NCBI GenBank assembly: GCA_900316675.1
Contig: ONDR01000014.1
Location: 1 to 52,089 of the forward strand
From: an uncultured Bacteroidales bacterium
GTDB lineage: Bacteria > Bacteroidota > Bacteroidia > Bacteroidales > UBA932
DNA: 52,089 nt
Direction of reading: 5' to 3'
The notes beneath the pieces were generated by a model. The model saw only the letters and a program-made list of their open reading frames with translations, did no database searches and had not been told where the DNA came from. Positions within the stretch are counted from its first letter, which is position 1. Each line of letters begins with the position of its first letter. Of the stretch, positions 7,345 to 16,797 are shown in pieces. The position numbers and the translations under genes are program-made.

Positions 7345-9348
7345 TTAAAAAGGAATCTCCATTTTAAAGGATATGTTACGTCCCATATTGTAGACGCCAA
7401 TATATTTGAGGCGGCTGAGATGAGGGAAGTAAGCCTTGTCTGTCAAGTTTGAACCGATTATGTAGAGGGATAGCCTTTTCTTGCCTTTGATAATCAGATC
7501 CGTGCCAACAGAGGCGCCCAGAAGGGCATAAGCCGGTGTAGCAGTCTCTGTGTCGTCCTTAGCGTAAAAATGATTCTGACGCAGGTTCCAGTCCAGGTTA
7601 AGGGCTACAAATGCATTATTAAAAAGACTTCCGTCATGAGAAAGCTCCCATTTAATCTCAGAAAAAAGACGCGGTGCCGGAATTAGCGGCAAGTCGTCAC
7701 CGCCAACCTCGTTGGCATAAACACATGAGAAAGCGCTGCTAAGATGCAACTGGTGAACCGGATGCACATCAACAGCCAACTCTCCGCCCTGCAGGTGTGC
7801 AAGACCGCTCTTGAAAACATATATGGGCAGGTCTTCTTCTGCCATCATACCGTTACGGGCCGCAAAAATGTAATTGTCGATGCGGCTTGTGAACAATGAC
7901 GCCCGGACAGATACATATCGGGAGCTGTAATCCAAGCCCAGGTCTGCCTGCAGGCTGTATTCAGGATCAAGGTCTTTGTTACCGATTTCGAAGCGGAAGG
8001 TTCCTTCATGCTCTCCGTTAGAACCAAGCTCTGCCAGGTTCGGAGCACGGAAACCACGGGCCACATTAGCCCTGAAAGTGAAATGCTCTCCAATAGGCCT
8101 TACGGCTCCCAAACTGGCGCTGAGGCCCGGAAAACGGCGGCTAAAGGCCTGGAACCTGTCTTCAAGGGCTTTGCTGTGAAGCCAACGAAGGTCGGCTCTA
8201 AGGCCGCCGGAAAGCGTCCACTCGCCTACTGACTTTGTAGCCGTAGCAAAAACTCCGGCATCGAAAAGTCTATATGCTGGAATAAGAACCTCCTCGCCAA
8301 GATTGTCGCTAATCTGGCCCATTCCTGCAAGGCCGAAGGCAAGTTTCCAATCGGATGCACTTCCCTGCCAGCGAAGGTCATAGTTTACAGTATTAAGACG
8401 GAAGTCCAAACCAGGCTCATCCGTAGATTCCTCGAACTCCTGACGACGGTTCTGCTGCCAGCCCAGAATCAGTTTAAGATTACCGGAGCCAAGATGTATA
8501 GTATTGTCGGACACTACCTTAAAATGCCTTACATGCTGAAAAGGCAAATCAGGCTTGTAGCCATAATTATCTCCTTCACCCTCTATCATTCCGGGCTTAA
8601 GATGATAGTAGCTAAAACGGAGGCGGGAATATCCCCAATCCTCATTTCTGCCTATCATGGCCGATGCGCCACGCTGCATAAAGCCAGAATTGGCTACCTT
8701 TCCATTAATGGAATTCTTATATGCATGGGAATGCTTGTCAGAAAAGCGGCCGTTCCAAATCCAGCCCTTGACGTTGCCGTCGGCAGAAAGAGAATAAGCC
8801 CAAAGGCCGTTGTTGGTTTGATACTCAGATGAAAGGCTACCACCGAACTCTCCGGCGGCACGTGCAGGCTCCGGATGGAAGATAAGGATACCGGCAAGTG
8901 CATCGGAACCATACATCAGGGATGCAGGGCCTTTAAGAATCTCTACTGAATGAACGCCATTGCCATCTACCTCTATTCCATGTTCGTCACCCCACTGCTG
9001 ACCTTCCTGACGGATGCCGTCGCTGACTACAACAACCCTGTTGTAACCCATACCGCGGATGACCGGCTTGGAAATGCCACCACCTGTAGTAATTTCACTG
9101 ACACCGGGTTCAGCTGCGATAGCGTTTATTATATTGCCACCTGCCCTTGCGGCAAGGTCTGCCGGGCGAATGACCGAAACCGGTGCCGGCATCTCTTTCA
9201 TCTTTGCGTCACCAGCCAATCCGGTAACAACCAATTCCTTAAGTTCCAAGTGTTTATAGAATACGTCCGTGGAATCTGTATGGCTCTCTTGAGCCGTCGC
9301 TGCCATACATACGAATAGCAGCGACAATATAATTATTGTCTTCTTCAT
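7345..9348 (-). CDS. TonB-dependent receptor, ZnuD-like (probable metal uptake)
   Basis: The 667-residue outer-membrane receptor has a signal peptide ending ATAQ. The plug domain (about residues 35-165) begins LKELVVTG and includes PVIRGMGYNRVVVVSDGIRQ, then EGQQWGDEHGIEVD and VEILKGPASLMYGSDALAG. The EGQQWGDEHG block is typical of the ZnuD/zinc-linked subgroup rather than sugar receptors. A 22-strand barrel ends with the aromatic terminus SFKMEIPF. There is no SusD partner. It follows a His/Cys-rich exported protein by 39 bases, which supports a transition-metal substrate such as zinc (copper also possible). Metal control is inferred only. Confidence 0.85.
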   Translation of the reverse strand: MKKTIIILSLLFVCMAATAQESHTDSTDVFYKHLELKELVVTGLAGDAKMKEMPAPVSVIRPADLAARAGGNIINAIAAEPGVSEITTGGGISKPVIRGMGYNRVVVVSDGIRQEGQQWGDEHGIEVDGNGVHSVEILKGPASLMYGSDALAGILIFHPEPARAAGEFGGSLSSEYQTNNGLWAYSLSADGNVKGWIWNGRFSDKHSHAYKNSINGKVANSGFMQRGASAMIGRNEDWGYSRLRFSYYHLKPGMIEGEGDNYGYKPDLPFQHVRHFKVVSDNTIHLGSGNLKLILGWQQNRRQEFEESTDEPGLDFRLNTVNYDLRWQGSASDWKLAFGLAGMGQISDNLGEEVLIPAYRLFDAGVFATATKSVGEWTLSGGLRADLRWLHSKALEDRFQAFSRRFPGLSASLGAVRPIGEHFTFRANVARGFRAPNLAELGSNGEHEGTFRFEIGNKDLDPEYSLQADLGLDYSSRYVSVRASLFTSRIDNYIFAARNGMMAEEDLPIYVFKSGLAHLQGGELAVDVHPVHQLHLSSAFSCVYANEVGGDDLPLIPAPRLFSEIKWELSHDGSLFNNAFVALNLDWNLRQNHFYAKDDTETATPAYALLGASVGTDLIIKGKKRLSLYIIGSNLTDKAYFPHLSRLKYIGVYNMGRNISFKMEIPF

Positions 9349-9387
9349 TCTGTTTTAAACTAATAACGTTAATTAACCGATACTAAG

Positions 9388-9732
9388 CTAAATACGGAAT
9401 GAAACTGGTGGCGCGCGCGAGGATGAAGGTTGATATGAAAGGATACAGATGTCATTTGCACCAGCGTCGGAAACGGTCACTGATTCCGATGACAACAATC
9501 TGATAACTACTTCACCGGCAGGTACATACTGCTGGCACAGAACCTGGCATACAAGACATTCGTCAGTTGAATGATTCTCTGACAAATGGCCCTGATGCGG
9601 CTCATGATGCAGACATGCCTCACAATCATCGAAAGACAGCTTTTCATCGTGATGATGGAAAGGAGCAAAAAGTACTGTCGGCAGAACAACCAACAGCAAT
9701 AAAACGGCATATATGCGTCTTCGTAGCATCAT
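9388..9732 (-). CDS. Small His/Cys-rich exported protein upstream of metal receptor
   Basis: The 114-residue protein has a single N-terminal hydrophobic signal/anchor (residues 7-23). A candidate metal-binding stretch follows: FHHHDEK, then CEACLHHEPHQGH, ENHSTDECLVC and LCQQY, giving five cysteines and ten histidines within about 50 residues. The C-terminus SSRAPPVSFRI resembles the RGPP-type tail of DUF2946-like proteins near copper or zinc receptors; this match is from memory. It is probably periplasmic or membrane-anchored and may bind or sense the metal imported by the adjacent receptor. It is first in a two-gene operon. A -7 box (TATATTTG on the minus strand, 9741-9748) lies immediately upstream. 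The ATG at 9732 is followed by a second ATG. Confidence 0.7.
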   Translation of the reverse strand: MMLRRRIYAVLLLLVVLPTVLFAPFHHHDEKLSFDDCEACLHHEPHQGHLSENHSTDECLVCQVLCQQYVPAGEVVIRLLSSESVTVSDAGANDICILSYQPSSSRAPPVSFRI

Positions 9733-9740
9733 TTCTGGCG

Positions 9741-9786
9741 CAAATATATAATATAAATTGCAATTGATATTTTTTTCTTATCTTCG
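9741..9786. promoter_or_regulatory. Divergent promoter region with a central palindrome
   Basis: On the plus strand TTG (9758-9760), 18 bases and TATCTTCG (9779-9786) form a promoter for the receptor gene at 9822. On the minus strand TATATTTG (9741-9748) serves the His/Cys-rich gene. A perfect palindrome AATTGCAATT (9756-9765) lies between them and overlaps the plus-strand -33 box, a position suited to a metal-responsive repressor. The regulator is not identified. Confidence 0.5.
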
Positions 9787-9821
9787 CGGCCGATTATTTA
9801 ATAATAAATGAATAATTATTA

Positions 9822-12800
9822 ATGAAACGCATATTTTTTCTACTCTTTATAATAATCAGTACAACGATTCCACTCGCAGCTCAGGTTACGACATCCACGC
9901 TATCCGGAAGAATAATAGAAGAAGACACTTCCCTTCCTATTGCCGGTGTAACGATACTGGCCGTGCATGAGCCAACCGGAACACGCAGCTATACGATGAG
10001 CGGTGACAACGGCAGCTACAGTTTAACCGGCCTGCAAAGCGGAGGTCCCTATACCGTAAGCTTTTCAATGCTTGGATATGCTCAGGACAGTTTCAGCAGC
10101 CTTTCCCTGGCTCTTGGTGAGGTTACGCGTCTTGATGCCGTACTTTCTCCTGTCCAGCTAGACGCTGCTGTCATTACACAAATGGCATCAAAACTGCGCC
10201 TGACCAGGACCGGCTCGTCAAAAAACATCACCTCCGGGCAGATTGACGCAATGCCAACCATTTCCAGAAGCATTACAGACTACATACGCCTCTCCCCTTT
10301 TGCAAATGACATGAGTCTTGCCGGAGGTGACGGACGCATGACAAACTTTACCGTTGACGGAGCCAACTTTAACAATAACTACGGGCTCAACAGTAAGCTC
10401 CCCGGTGGCGGAAATCCTATTTCCATCGAGGCCATTGATGAAATTCAGCTTGTCATTTCTGCGTACGATGTGCGTCAGACCGGCTTTATCGGCGGTGGAA
10501 TTAATACCGTAACCAAGTCCGGAAGCAATACCTTCAAAGGAACAGCCTATGCCTATTATGCAAAGAGGCCCACATCCAACTGGATTGTAGGCGCTACAGC
10601 AGGAGGTCCAATCATAAAGAACAAACTCTTTTTCTTCCTTAACTACGAGCAGGAAAACAAGCCCCAGAATGTTATTTCCTACAGGGCCAGACTGGACAAT
10701 GAGACTCCCGGAGGAAACATTTCCCGCACAAATCTTAGCGACATGAACCGCGTAAGCGAGTTCCTGAAAAGCTTCTACGGCTACAATCCTGGCAGTGCTA
10801 CAGACTTCCCCAGTGACAACCGTAACCGCAAGGCCCTGCTGCGCCTGGACTGGAATATAAACAACGCTCACAGGCTTACCACCAGGTATAACTATAACTT
10901 CGACAAAGTATGGAATGCGCCTAACGACAATTCCTGCGATACTGGATACAGGCTTACCAACACTAAGCGCGTAGGCCCGCAGTCAATGGCTTTCTCCGGC
11001 AACATGTACGGTTATAACTGCGAGGTGCATTCTGCCGTACTTGACCTTAACAGCCGTTTTTCCGACCACTTCTCCAATCAGCTGCTGGCCACATATACCG
11101 ATAACCATGAATACAGGTCCTTCCCACTTGACCAGCGCTTCCCGCATGTCGACATTATGATGGAAGGAGCCCTGGAGCCATATATTTCCCTGGGTGACGA
11201 GCTATTCTCCCGCTACACCGACTTCACCAATACCGTGGCCAATATCCGGGACGATGTCACCCTGAGCCTTGGAGCACACACCCTTATGGCCGGCCTGGCC
11301 TTTGAGTATCAGCACGTTTCAAACTGCTACATGCGTAATGGAGGCCTTTACTACCGCTATGCTTCAGTTGACGATTTCATTAACCGCGCCGCCCCTGAAT
11401 CATTCGCCCTTACATATGGTTTTGATGGGGTTGAGCAGCCTGACGACCATATTTCGTACAAGCAGCTATCGTTCTACCTTCAGGACGAATGGAATGTTAC
11501 GCCGCACCTTAAAGTATCCGGCGGCCTGCGTCTTGACGAGGTGCTTTTCAATACTTCCGATTTCCAGAGGAACGACGCCGTTTACGAGCTCACCTTCCGC
11601 GACGGGCTAAAGATTGATACAGGACGTTGTCCTGCTTCGCATTTGAGCCTTTCACCGCGACTTGGCTTCAGCTGGGACGCACTTCAGGACGGTTCACTGA
11701 CCATCCGCGGCGGCAGCGGACTCTTCCTTGGACGCCTTCCCCTGGTGTACTTTATGAACGTACCCTCATACGCAAATCTTAAGAAGAACTCCGTTCAGTT
11801 CAAGACCAGCTATTCAAATGGTCTGGCAACCGGCCATGACGCCCGTCTGGACCAGTTTGCTGGTACAGGATTACTGACAACCAAGGAAGAGGTGATAAGC
11901 AAGTTCGGCCTTCCGACAAGCATCGGCAAGCATAGCGTTCCTTACCAGATTATTGGCGTGGATCCTGACTTCAAACTGCCCCAGAACTGGAAAACAACAC
12001 TGGCCGTAGATTATAAAGTGCCTGTTTCCTTCCCTTTCACGGTTTCCGCAGAAGGTATCTTCAACAAGACAGTTAATGGCGCCTGCGTAGAAACCCCCAA
12101 CCTTGATTTTTCAGATTCAGGCAATTGGGAGCGCTTTACCGGTGCAGACAATCGTCTTATCTACCCCGCAAGCAAGGCACAGGTCAATGCAGGAAAGAGC
12201 GTTGCCTATCTTACAAATACCAACTCCGGCTATGGCGTGAACGCACAGTTCCTGGTAAACATGACACCTGTAAAGAACCTGGACTTATATGCTGCCTATG
12301 CATTCACGGATTTTCGCGAAATAACCGGTTTCCCCGGCACCGACCTTTATTCTGTCTTTACCAACGTACCCCAGGTAGACGGTCCTGGCCTGGCTAAACT
12401 CCAGCGCACACAGTTCGTTATTCCGCATAAAGTAACGGCTTCTGTGAATTACTTTATTCCCTGGACGGTATTCAATGGGGACGGCCTTCATCTGGGCCTC
12501 TTCTATACCGCATACTCCCCCGCCGGCTACAGCTATGTTTATACTAACGATATGAACGGCGACGGAGTTGCAAACGACCTTATGTATATACCCCGGAACG
12601 ACAGCGAGATCCGGTTTGTAGACTACAATCAGGGTGGCGTTACGGCCTCCGCCGACGAGCAGCGCGCCGCATTCTGGGCCTTTGTAAACCAGGATTCATA
12701 CCTTAGGTCCCACAAAGGACAGTACGCAAAAGCAAATGCCGCCCGCGCGCCCTGGGTGCATCGCCTCGACCTTCGCATCGCCGAGGACTTTTCATTCCGC

Positions 12801-13067
12801 GTAGGCCGCAGCAAACACAATTTCCAGCTGTCCATGACCATACTCAACTTCATGAACATCTTTGACTCGAAGTTCGGCATGGAGCAGGTCAACTCGGCCT
12901 GCAATGGTTCCAAGATTCTTAACTACTCCGGCCGCGACGCTGATGGTCATCCTACATTTACGATGTACCACGTTTCAGGCAAAATGCCCACTAAGACATT
13001 CGAACACCTTATATCAAAAGATCAAGCCTGGCGAATTCAGATAGGCCTTAAATACTTTTTCAATTAA
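9822..13067 (+). CDS. Oar-like TonB-dependent receptor with N-terminal carboxypeptidase-regulatory domain
   Basis: The 1081-residue outer-membrane protein has a signal peptide ending PLAAQ. Residues about 25-115 form a CarboxypepD_reg-like beta sandwich (LSGRIIEEDTSLPIAGVTI and SYSLTGLQSGGPYTVSFSMLGY). The plug follows (about 130-235; ITSGQIDAMPTISRSITDYIRLSP, given here in parts, and FIGGGINTVTKSGSNTFKGT), then a large barrel ending IQIGLKYFFN. The GGxINTVTKSGSN block and TAGGPIIKNKLFFF are hallmarks of the Oar/OmpA-related TonB receptors of Bacteroidota, distinct from SusC. No SusD-like gene is adjacent. It sits 57 bases upstream of a GH63-like lipoprotein. Its cargo is unknown, with protein or peptide import or adhesion possible. 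Confidence 0.87.
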   Translation: MKRIFFLLFIIISTTIPLAAQVTTSTLSGRIIEEDTSLPIAGVTILAVHEPTGTRSYTMSGDNGSYSLTGLQSGGPYTVSFSMLGYAQDSFSSLSLALGEVTRLDAVLSPVQLDAAVITQMASKLRLTRTGSSKNITSGQIDAMPTISRSITDYIRLSPFANDMSLAGGDGRMTNFTVDGANFNNNYGLNSKLPGGGNPISIEAIDEIQLVISAYDVRQTGFIGGGINTVTKSGSNTFKGTAYAYYAKRPTSNWIVGATAGGPIIKNKLFFFLNYEQENKPQNVISYRARLDNETPGGNISRTNLSDMNRVSEFLKSFYGYNPGSATDFPSDNRNRKALLRLDWNINNAHRLTTRYNYNFDKVWNAPNDNSCDTGYRLTNTKRVGPQSMAFSGNMYGYNCEVHSAVLDLNSRFSDHFSNQLLATYTDNHEYRSFPLDQRFPHVDIMMEGALEPYISLGDELFSRYTDFTNTVANIRDDVTLSLGAHTLMAGLAFEYQHVSNCYMRNGGLYYRYASVDDFINRAAPESFALTYGFDGVEQPDDHISYKQLSFYLQDEWNVTPHLKVSGGLRLDEVLFNTSDFQRNDAVYELTFRDGLKIDTGRCPASHLSLSPRLGFSWDALQDGSLTIRGGSGLFLGRLPLVYFMNVPSYANLKKNSVQFKTSYSNGLATGHDARLDQFAGTGLLTTKEEVISKFGLPTSIGKHSVPYQIIGVDPDFKLPQNWKTTLAVDYKVPVSFPFTVSAEGIFNKTVNGACVETPNLDFSDSGNWERFTGADNRLIYPASKAQVNAGKSVAYLTNTNSGYGVNAQFLVNMTPVKNLDLYAAYAFTDFREITGFPGTDLYSVFTNVPQVDGPGLAKLQRTQFVIPHKVTASVNYFIPWTVFNGDGLHLGLFYTAYSPAGYSYVYTNDMNGDGVANDLMYIPRNDSEIRFVDYNQGGVTASADEQRAAFWAFVNQDSYLRSHKGQYAKANAARAPWVHRLDLRIAEDFSFRVGRSKHNFQLSMTILNFMNIFDSKFGMEQVNSACNGSKILNYSGRDADGHPTFTMYHVSGKMPTKTFEHLISKDQAWRIQIGLKYFFN

Positions 13068-13124
13068 AGAGACCGTTTTTAGTATTATCTTGTTATCTTA
13101 GCATGAATAATATTTAATTCAATC

Positions 13125-14387
13125 ATGAAAAGATTATTCGCAATTACTGTTGTAGCATTTGTACTTGCATCTTGCGGCACGAATAACTCATCTAAAGAAA
13201 CTGTTTCAATGAAAGAGATTGACAGCACCCTTGCTAAATTAAGCGCTGAGTTTGAAAGAATTAGCCCACGCGTTATCCAGCCGGCCGAAGGCTTCCTTCA
13301 GTACCCTTACCTTATTCCGGCAGGTTTCTATCATCAGATGTGGGACTGGGACGGATATTTCATGTCCACCTGGTTTATATATAAAGGTAAGCCTGAATAC
13401 ATGAAGTATTGGGCCCTTAACTTTCTGGAGGGTGTGGACGATCGTGGCTATGTGGCAGGTTGCATGACCACCAAAGGCCCCAGGCTCGTCCGCGGCACCT
13501 TCTTCATGAAGCCGTTCCTGTCACAGGGCGTACAGCGCTACATCAAGGCTACGGGAGACATCGACTGGGTTAAGGACAACTACGACAAGCTTTGCAAGGT
13601 CCTTCAGTACAGGGATTCCGTCCAGATGGACAGCGAAAGCGGTCTGTACTTCTGGGAAATGGCCTTCCAGAGCGGTGCGGACAACAATCCGGCAATGAAC
13701 TATTTTGACGGAGACAAGCGCTCTTTCCTGGCTGCCGACTGCTCTACTATGCAAATGTTTGAATATCAGGCACAGGCAGAGATTGCCGAGGCTCTTGGCA
13801 AAACAGGCGATGCAGAGACCTTCAAGGCGAAGGCCTATGCAATAGGCAAGGCTATCGTGGACAAACTCTGGTGCCCTCAGGACCAGTGTTTCTACAACAT
13901 AGACCGCGAGACAGGCGACTTCTACAAAAGGGTCAGCTATTCTTCATTCTGGCCTCTATGGGCCAACCTGCTGCCTCAGAAAGACGGTAAAGCCATGATA
14001 GAACGCTATTTGCTGGACAGCAAGCACATGCTCTCCCCTATGGGCCTCCGTTCACTGTCTGCATCTGATCCAGACTATAACAATAAGAATATAATTGTTC
14101 CTTTCTCTAACTGGCAGGGACCGCTTTGGGCTCCGGCGCTGGTAATGTATGCCGGCGGAATGATGAACTATGGCTACAAAGAGGAACTGAAACCCATCGT
14201 AGTCAAAATGGCCAAACTGATGCTGGAGGACATCGCCAAATACGACACCATGCATGAAAACTATCATGCCGAAACCGGCGAAGGCCTGGCACCCGACACC
14301 TCATATAAAGATGCCAACGGCAACATTGTGGGCTTTATCAGCTGGAACCTTTGTGTAGAATATCTGCTGGCAGAGCTTGCCAGATAG
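13125..14387 (+). CDS. GH63/GH37-like (alpha/alpha)6 glycoside hydrolase lipoprotein
   Basis: The 420-residue lipoprotein has a lipobox LASC at Cys17. The fold signatures of clan GH-G ((alpha/alpha)6 barrel; GH63 glucosidases and GH37 trehalases) are clear: MWDWDGYF at 72-79, SGADNNPAM at 183-191, PFSNWQGPLWAP at 326-337 and HENYHAETGEGLAP at 377-390. By analogy with GH63 (YgjK-type) the general acid is D186 and the base E378. It is about half the length of eukaryotic GH63 enzymes and lacks the N-terminal super-beta-sandwich. Likely an alpha-glucosidase, mannosylglycerate hydrolase-like or trehalase-like enzyme acting at the cell surface or in the periplasm. It follows the Oar-like receptor by 57 bases and abuts the convergent AraC gene with no gap. 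Confidence 0.82.
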   Translation: MKRLFAITVVAFVLASCGTNNSSKETVSMKEIDSTLAKLSAEFERISPRVIQPAEGFLQYPYLIPAGFYHQMWDWDGYFMSTWFIYKGKPEYMKYWALNFLEGVDDRGYVAGCMTTKGPRLVRGTFFMKPFLSQGVQRYIKATGDIDWVKDNYDKLCKVLQYRDSVQMDSESGLYFWEMAFQSGADNNPAMNYFDGDKRSFLAADCSTMQMFEYQAQAEIAEALGKTGDAETFKAKAYAIGKAIVDKLWCPQDQCFYNIDRETGDFYKRVSYSSFWPLWANLLPQKDGKAMIERYLLDSKHMLSPMGLRSLSASDPDYNNKNIIVPFSNWQGPLWAPALVMYAGGMMNYGYKEELKPIVVKMAKLMLEDIAKYDTMHENYHAETGEGLAPDTSYKDANGNIVGFISWNLCVEYLLAELAR

Positions 14388-15482
14388 CTAATTAAGCTGG
14401 CGGCGAACGTTGTAATAAGACTGGCGGCTGCCAAAGCCGGAAGCAACGGCAACTTCTTCTACCGATGACGCGGGATTCTCTGCCTTAAGTGCAGATGCAT
14501 GGTCCAGGCGGCATCGGTTTACGTATACAAAAAAGCCACCAAGGCGCTCGCTCATAACCTGGGACAGGTAGGAGCGGTTGACGCCGCATGCCCTGGACAG
14601 GCTGGACAATGTCAGGTGGCAGTCCAAATATGCTTTTTCGTCCTCTACACGCAGTCGAATGATACGAAGGATCTCGTCTTTGCGGTCTGTGGACAAGGTT
14701 TCATCCGAACGCTTGCGAGTCTGCGGGCGAACAAACTTTTCCCTTGCCTCAAGATCACTTACAGACAAGGACCTGTGCGGAGTCAGTGTACTGATAAGGA
14801 AGGCGACGTTGACTACTGACAGGGACAGCATGCATAGCGAAAGAGCAGCAGGAGAGCCCAGGAAAGCGGCAAGCCAGCTGATGGCGACATGGAGGTAAGG
14901 GAACCATATTACGTCAGTAGCATATTTCTCCGGGAAGTCCTCAAGATTGGAATAGTTCTCCTCCGAGAAGCGTTTAAGGGCGCGTCTGCGGATAATCAAG
15001 GCGAACATGAAGCAGCCCATATACGTAACTGCAACCAGACCGGTGACGCCAAAGAACCATCTGTAGGCAGGTCCTTCTATCTGTGTGCCGGGGATAAAGC
15101 AGAACACAATCGATATGGCAGTAAGCACGGCATAAGGAATGGACATGAACCACAATGGTTTAATCCACACGTGATAATCTAACATACTACCGTAAAACCG
15201 GCACATAATGAAGGCGCAGAAAAAGGGAGATGTCAGCATTAGCTGCTGACGAAGCTGAATAAGAGCATCAGCCTCTCCGGGCATAAAAGCAGCAGGAAAC
15301 ATAAGCAAGCCTGTCAGGAAACAATAGACTATCGTTTTTCTGGACGGATAATAATAGTCCATGTATTTGTTGAACGGCTTGAACCTGAAATAAAACTTTA
15401 TGGCCGAACAGGTTACACAGCAAGCCATATATACGGCCAGCGTTACACTTAGAAAAATATCCTGCAGTGACGTGTAAACCAT
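14388..15482 (-). CDS. AraC-family regulator with membrane-embedded N-terminus
   Basis: In this 364-residue protein, residues 1-240 contain about seven hydrophobic segments (for example the stretches around 8-30, 50-70, 80-100, 110-130, 145-165, 195-230) and residues 255-364 form an AraC-type DNA-binding domain with LTLSSLSRACGVNRSYLSQ and VEEVAVASGFGSRQSYYNVRR, the two helix-turn-helices. This is a one-component membrane sensor common in Bacteroidales. The signal is unknown. It stands between the GH63-like gene (convergent, zero gap) and the GH18 gene (divergent, 147-base gap), so either could be a target, the GH18 promoter more so. Confidence 0.88.
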   Translation of the reverse strand: MVYTSLQDIFLSVTLAVYMACCVTCSAIKFYFRFKPFNKYMDYYYPSRKTIVYCFLTGLLMFPAAFMPGEADALIQLRQQLMLTSPFFCAFIMCRFYGSMLDYHVWIKPLWFMSIPYAVLTAISIVFCFIPGTQIEGPAYRWFFGVTGLVAVTYMGCFMFALIIRRRALKRFSEENYSNLEDFPEKYATDVIWFPYLHVAISWLAAFLGSPAALSLCMLSLSVVNVAFLISTLTPHRSLSVSDLEAREKFVRPQTRKRSDETLSTDRKDEILRIIRLRVEDEKAYLDCHLTLSSLSRACGVNRSYLSQVMSERLGGFFVYVNRCRLDHASALKAENPASSVEEVAVASGFGSRQSYYNVRRQLN

Positions 15483-15629
15483 GTAACAAAATTATAGAAA
15501 ACGTTAAAAGATTGCAAGAGAAAAAATGAATTTTATTCAAAAAAGTTTTTCTCTTTTTATTTAATACGTTTTAAATCAAAGAATCGAAAATTTGTTAGAC
15601 AATCCGGCAATAATTACGATATTTGTAAC

Positions 15630-16793
15630 ATGAAAAAACTAACACTCGTATCCGCGTTATGCCTTGCGATGTTTGCTATCGCCTCCTGCGGTGGTGGTGG
15701 AAACGGCAAGGAAGACATCGACCCGGAAGAAAAACCGGAGGTCGATCCTGAAATCAATGAACCCACAGTAACACTTAACCCCCAGGTGGCAGGAAGATGC
15801 GCTCTGGGTTATGTCACCTACTATGGTACTTCAATCCCGGAATGCTACTTCATGACACACATGAACTACGCATTTGCTGAACTTTACATCAGGGACAACG
15901 TCTACAAAGGCTTTAAGGTACAGGGAAGCATGGACCGCTTCCTGAATGTCACCAGAGCCGCAAAGCTGTCCAATCCCAACATCAAGATTTGCCTCTCGTT
16001 CACAAACGGAATTGCAAACTCTGACAATAAGATTGACGGCGGATTCTCTGCACTTTGCGCCACCCAGGAAAACCGCACCGCTTTCGCGGCCGACTGCCTG
16101 ACCTTTATTACAGAGAATAATATAGATGGTATAGACCTTGACTGGGAGTATCCCGGACTTTCATGGAGCCACGCAGCCTGTGATAAAGCACACGACACCG
16201 CAAACTATGCAGAACTGGTAAAAACCCTGAGGGAGACCCTGGGCGACCAGTATCTCATCACTTATGCGGGTTATTGCACAGACAAGCAGGCCGTCGAAGG
16301 CGGATATAAGTTTATTGACATAGCTGCCATGGATCCCTATGTAGATTATGTCAACATCATGGCCTACGACTTTGACGAAGCCCCCCACCACCACTCCGCA
16401 CTGTCAGATAACAGGGCTTACAAAGACTGCTATCGCGCCGTAGCCGCCTACACAAATGCAGGTGTAGCCACCAGCAAACTGGTGCTTGGTGTCCCCTTCT
16501 ATGGCAGAATCTCTTTCAGCAAGTCTCCGGGCGCCGTCAGCTACAGAAAGATTTTGCAGCTCAGCCGCACTCAGTACAGGCGCAACAAATGGGACGACAT
16601 CGCCTCTTGCCCTTATGTAGAGGTAATGAAAGGAAATTCGTTCTACTGCGGATATGACAATCCTCGCAGTATAGCATTGAAAGGCGCCTGGGTACGCGCC
16701 AAAGGCATGTACGGTTTAATGTACTGGGAATATGACCAGGATGACGACAGGCACACCCTTGCCAAGTCAGTGTGGAATGCAGTGATGCAGTAG
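15630..16793 (+). CDS. GH18 glycoside hydrolase lipoprotein (chitinase or endo-N-acetylglucosaminidase type)
   Basis: The 387-residue lipoprotein has a signal ending IASC (Cys20) followed by GGGGNGKEDIDPEE, an acidic stretch like the Bacteroidota lipoprotein surface-export signal. The GH18 barrel runs from about residue 55 to the end. The catalytic DxxDxDxE motif is complete, DGIDLDWE at 166-173 with acid E173. VNIMAYDFDE (about 248-257) supplies the MxYD strand and GLMYWEYDQDD the final barrel Trp strand. It hydrolyses beta-1,4 GlcNAc linkages with substrate-assisted catalysis. Chitin or host glycan cannot be distinguished here. It is followed after 4 bases by a BASS symporter gene and is preceded by a divergent AraC regulator. 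A GlcNAc-processing nagA lies 4.4 kb away but is not co-transcribed. Confidence 0.9.
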   Translation: MKKLTLVSALCLAMFAIASCGGGGNGKEDIDPEEKPEVDPEINEPTVTLNPQVAGRCALGYVTYYGTSIPECYFMTHMNYAFAELYIRDNVYKGFKVQGSMDRFLNVTRAAKLSNPNIKICLSFTNGIANSDNKIDGGFSALCATQENRTAFAADCLTFITENNIDGIDLDWEYPGLSWSHAACDKAHDTANYAELVKTLRETLGDQYLITYAGYCTDKQAVEGGYKFIDIAAMDPYVDYVNIMAYDFDEAPHHHSALSDNRAYKDCYRAVAAYTNAGVATSKLVLGVPFYGRISFSKSPGAVSYRKILQLSRTQYRRNKWDDIASCPYVEVMKGNSFYCGYDNPRSIALKGAWVRAKGMYGLMYWEYDQDDDRHTLAKSVWNAVMQ

Positions 16794-16797
16794 AAAT

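Noticed and set aside
15541..15629. Promoter for the GH18 gene with TTTG at 15591 and a TATTTG-like box near 15620
   Set aside because: Spacing is 23 bases, the -7 box is poor, and it would place the transcript start at the ATG; not convincing.
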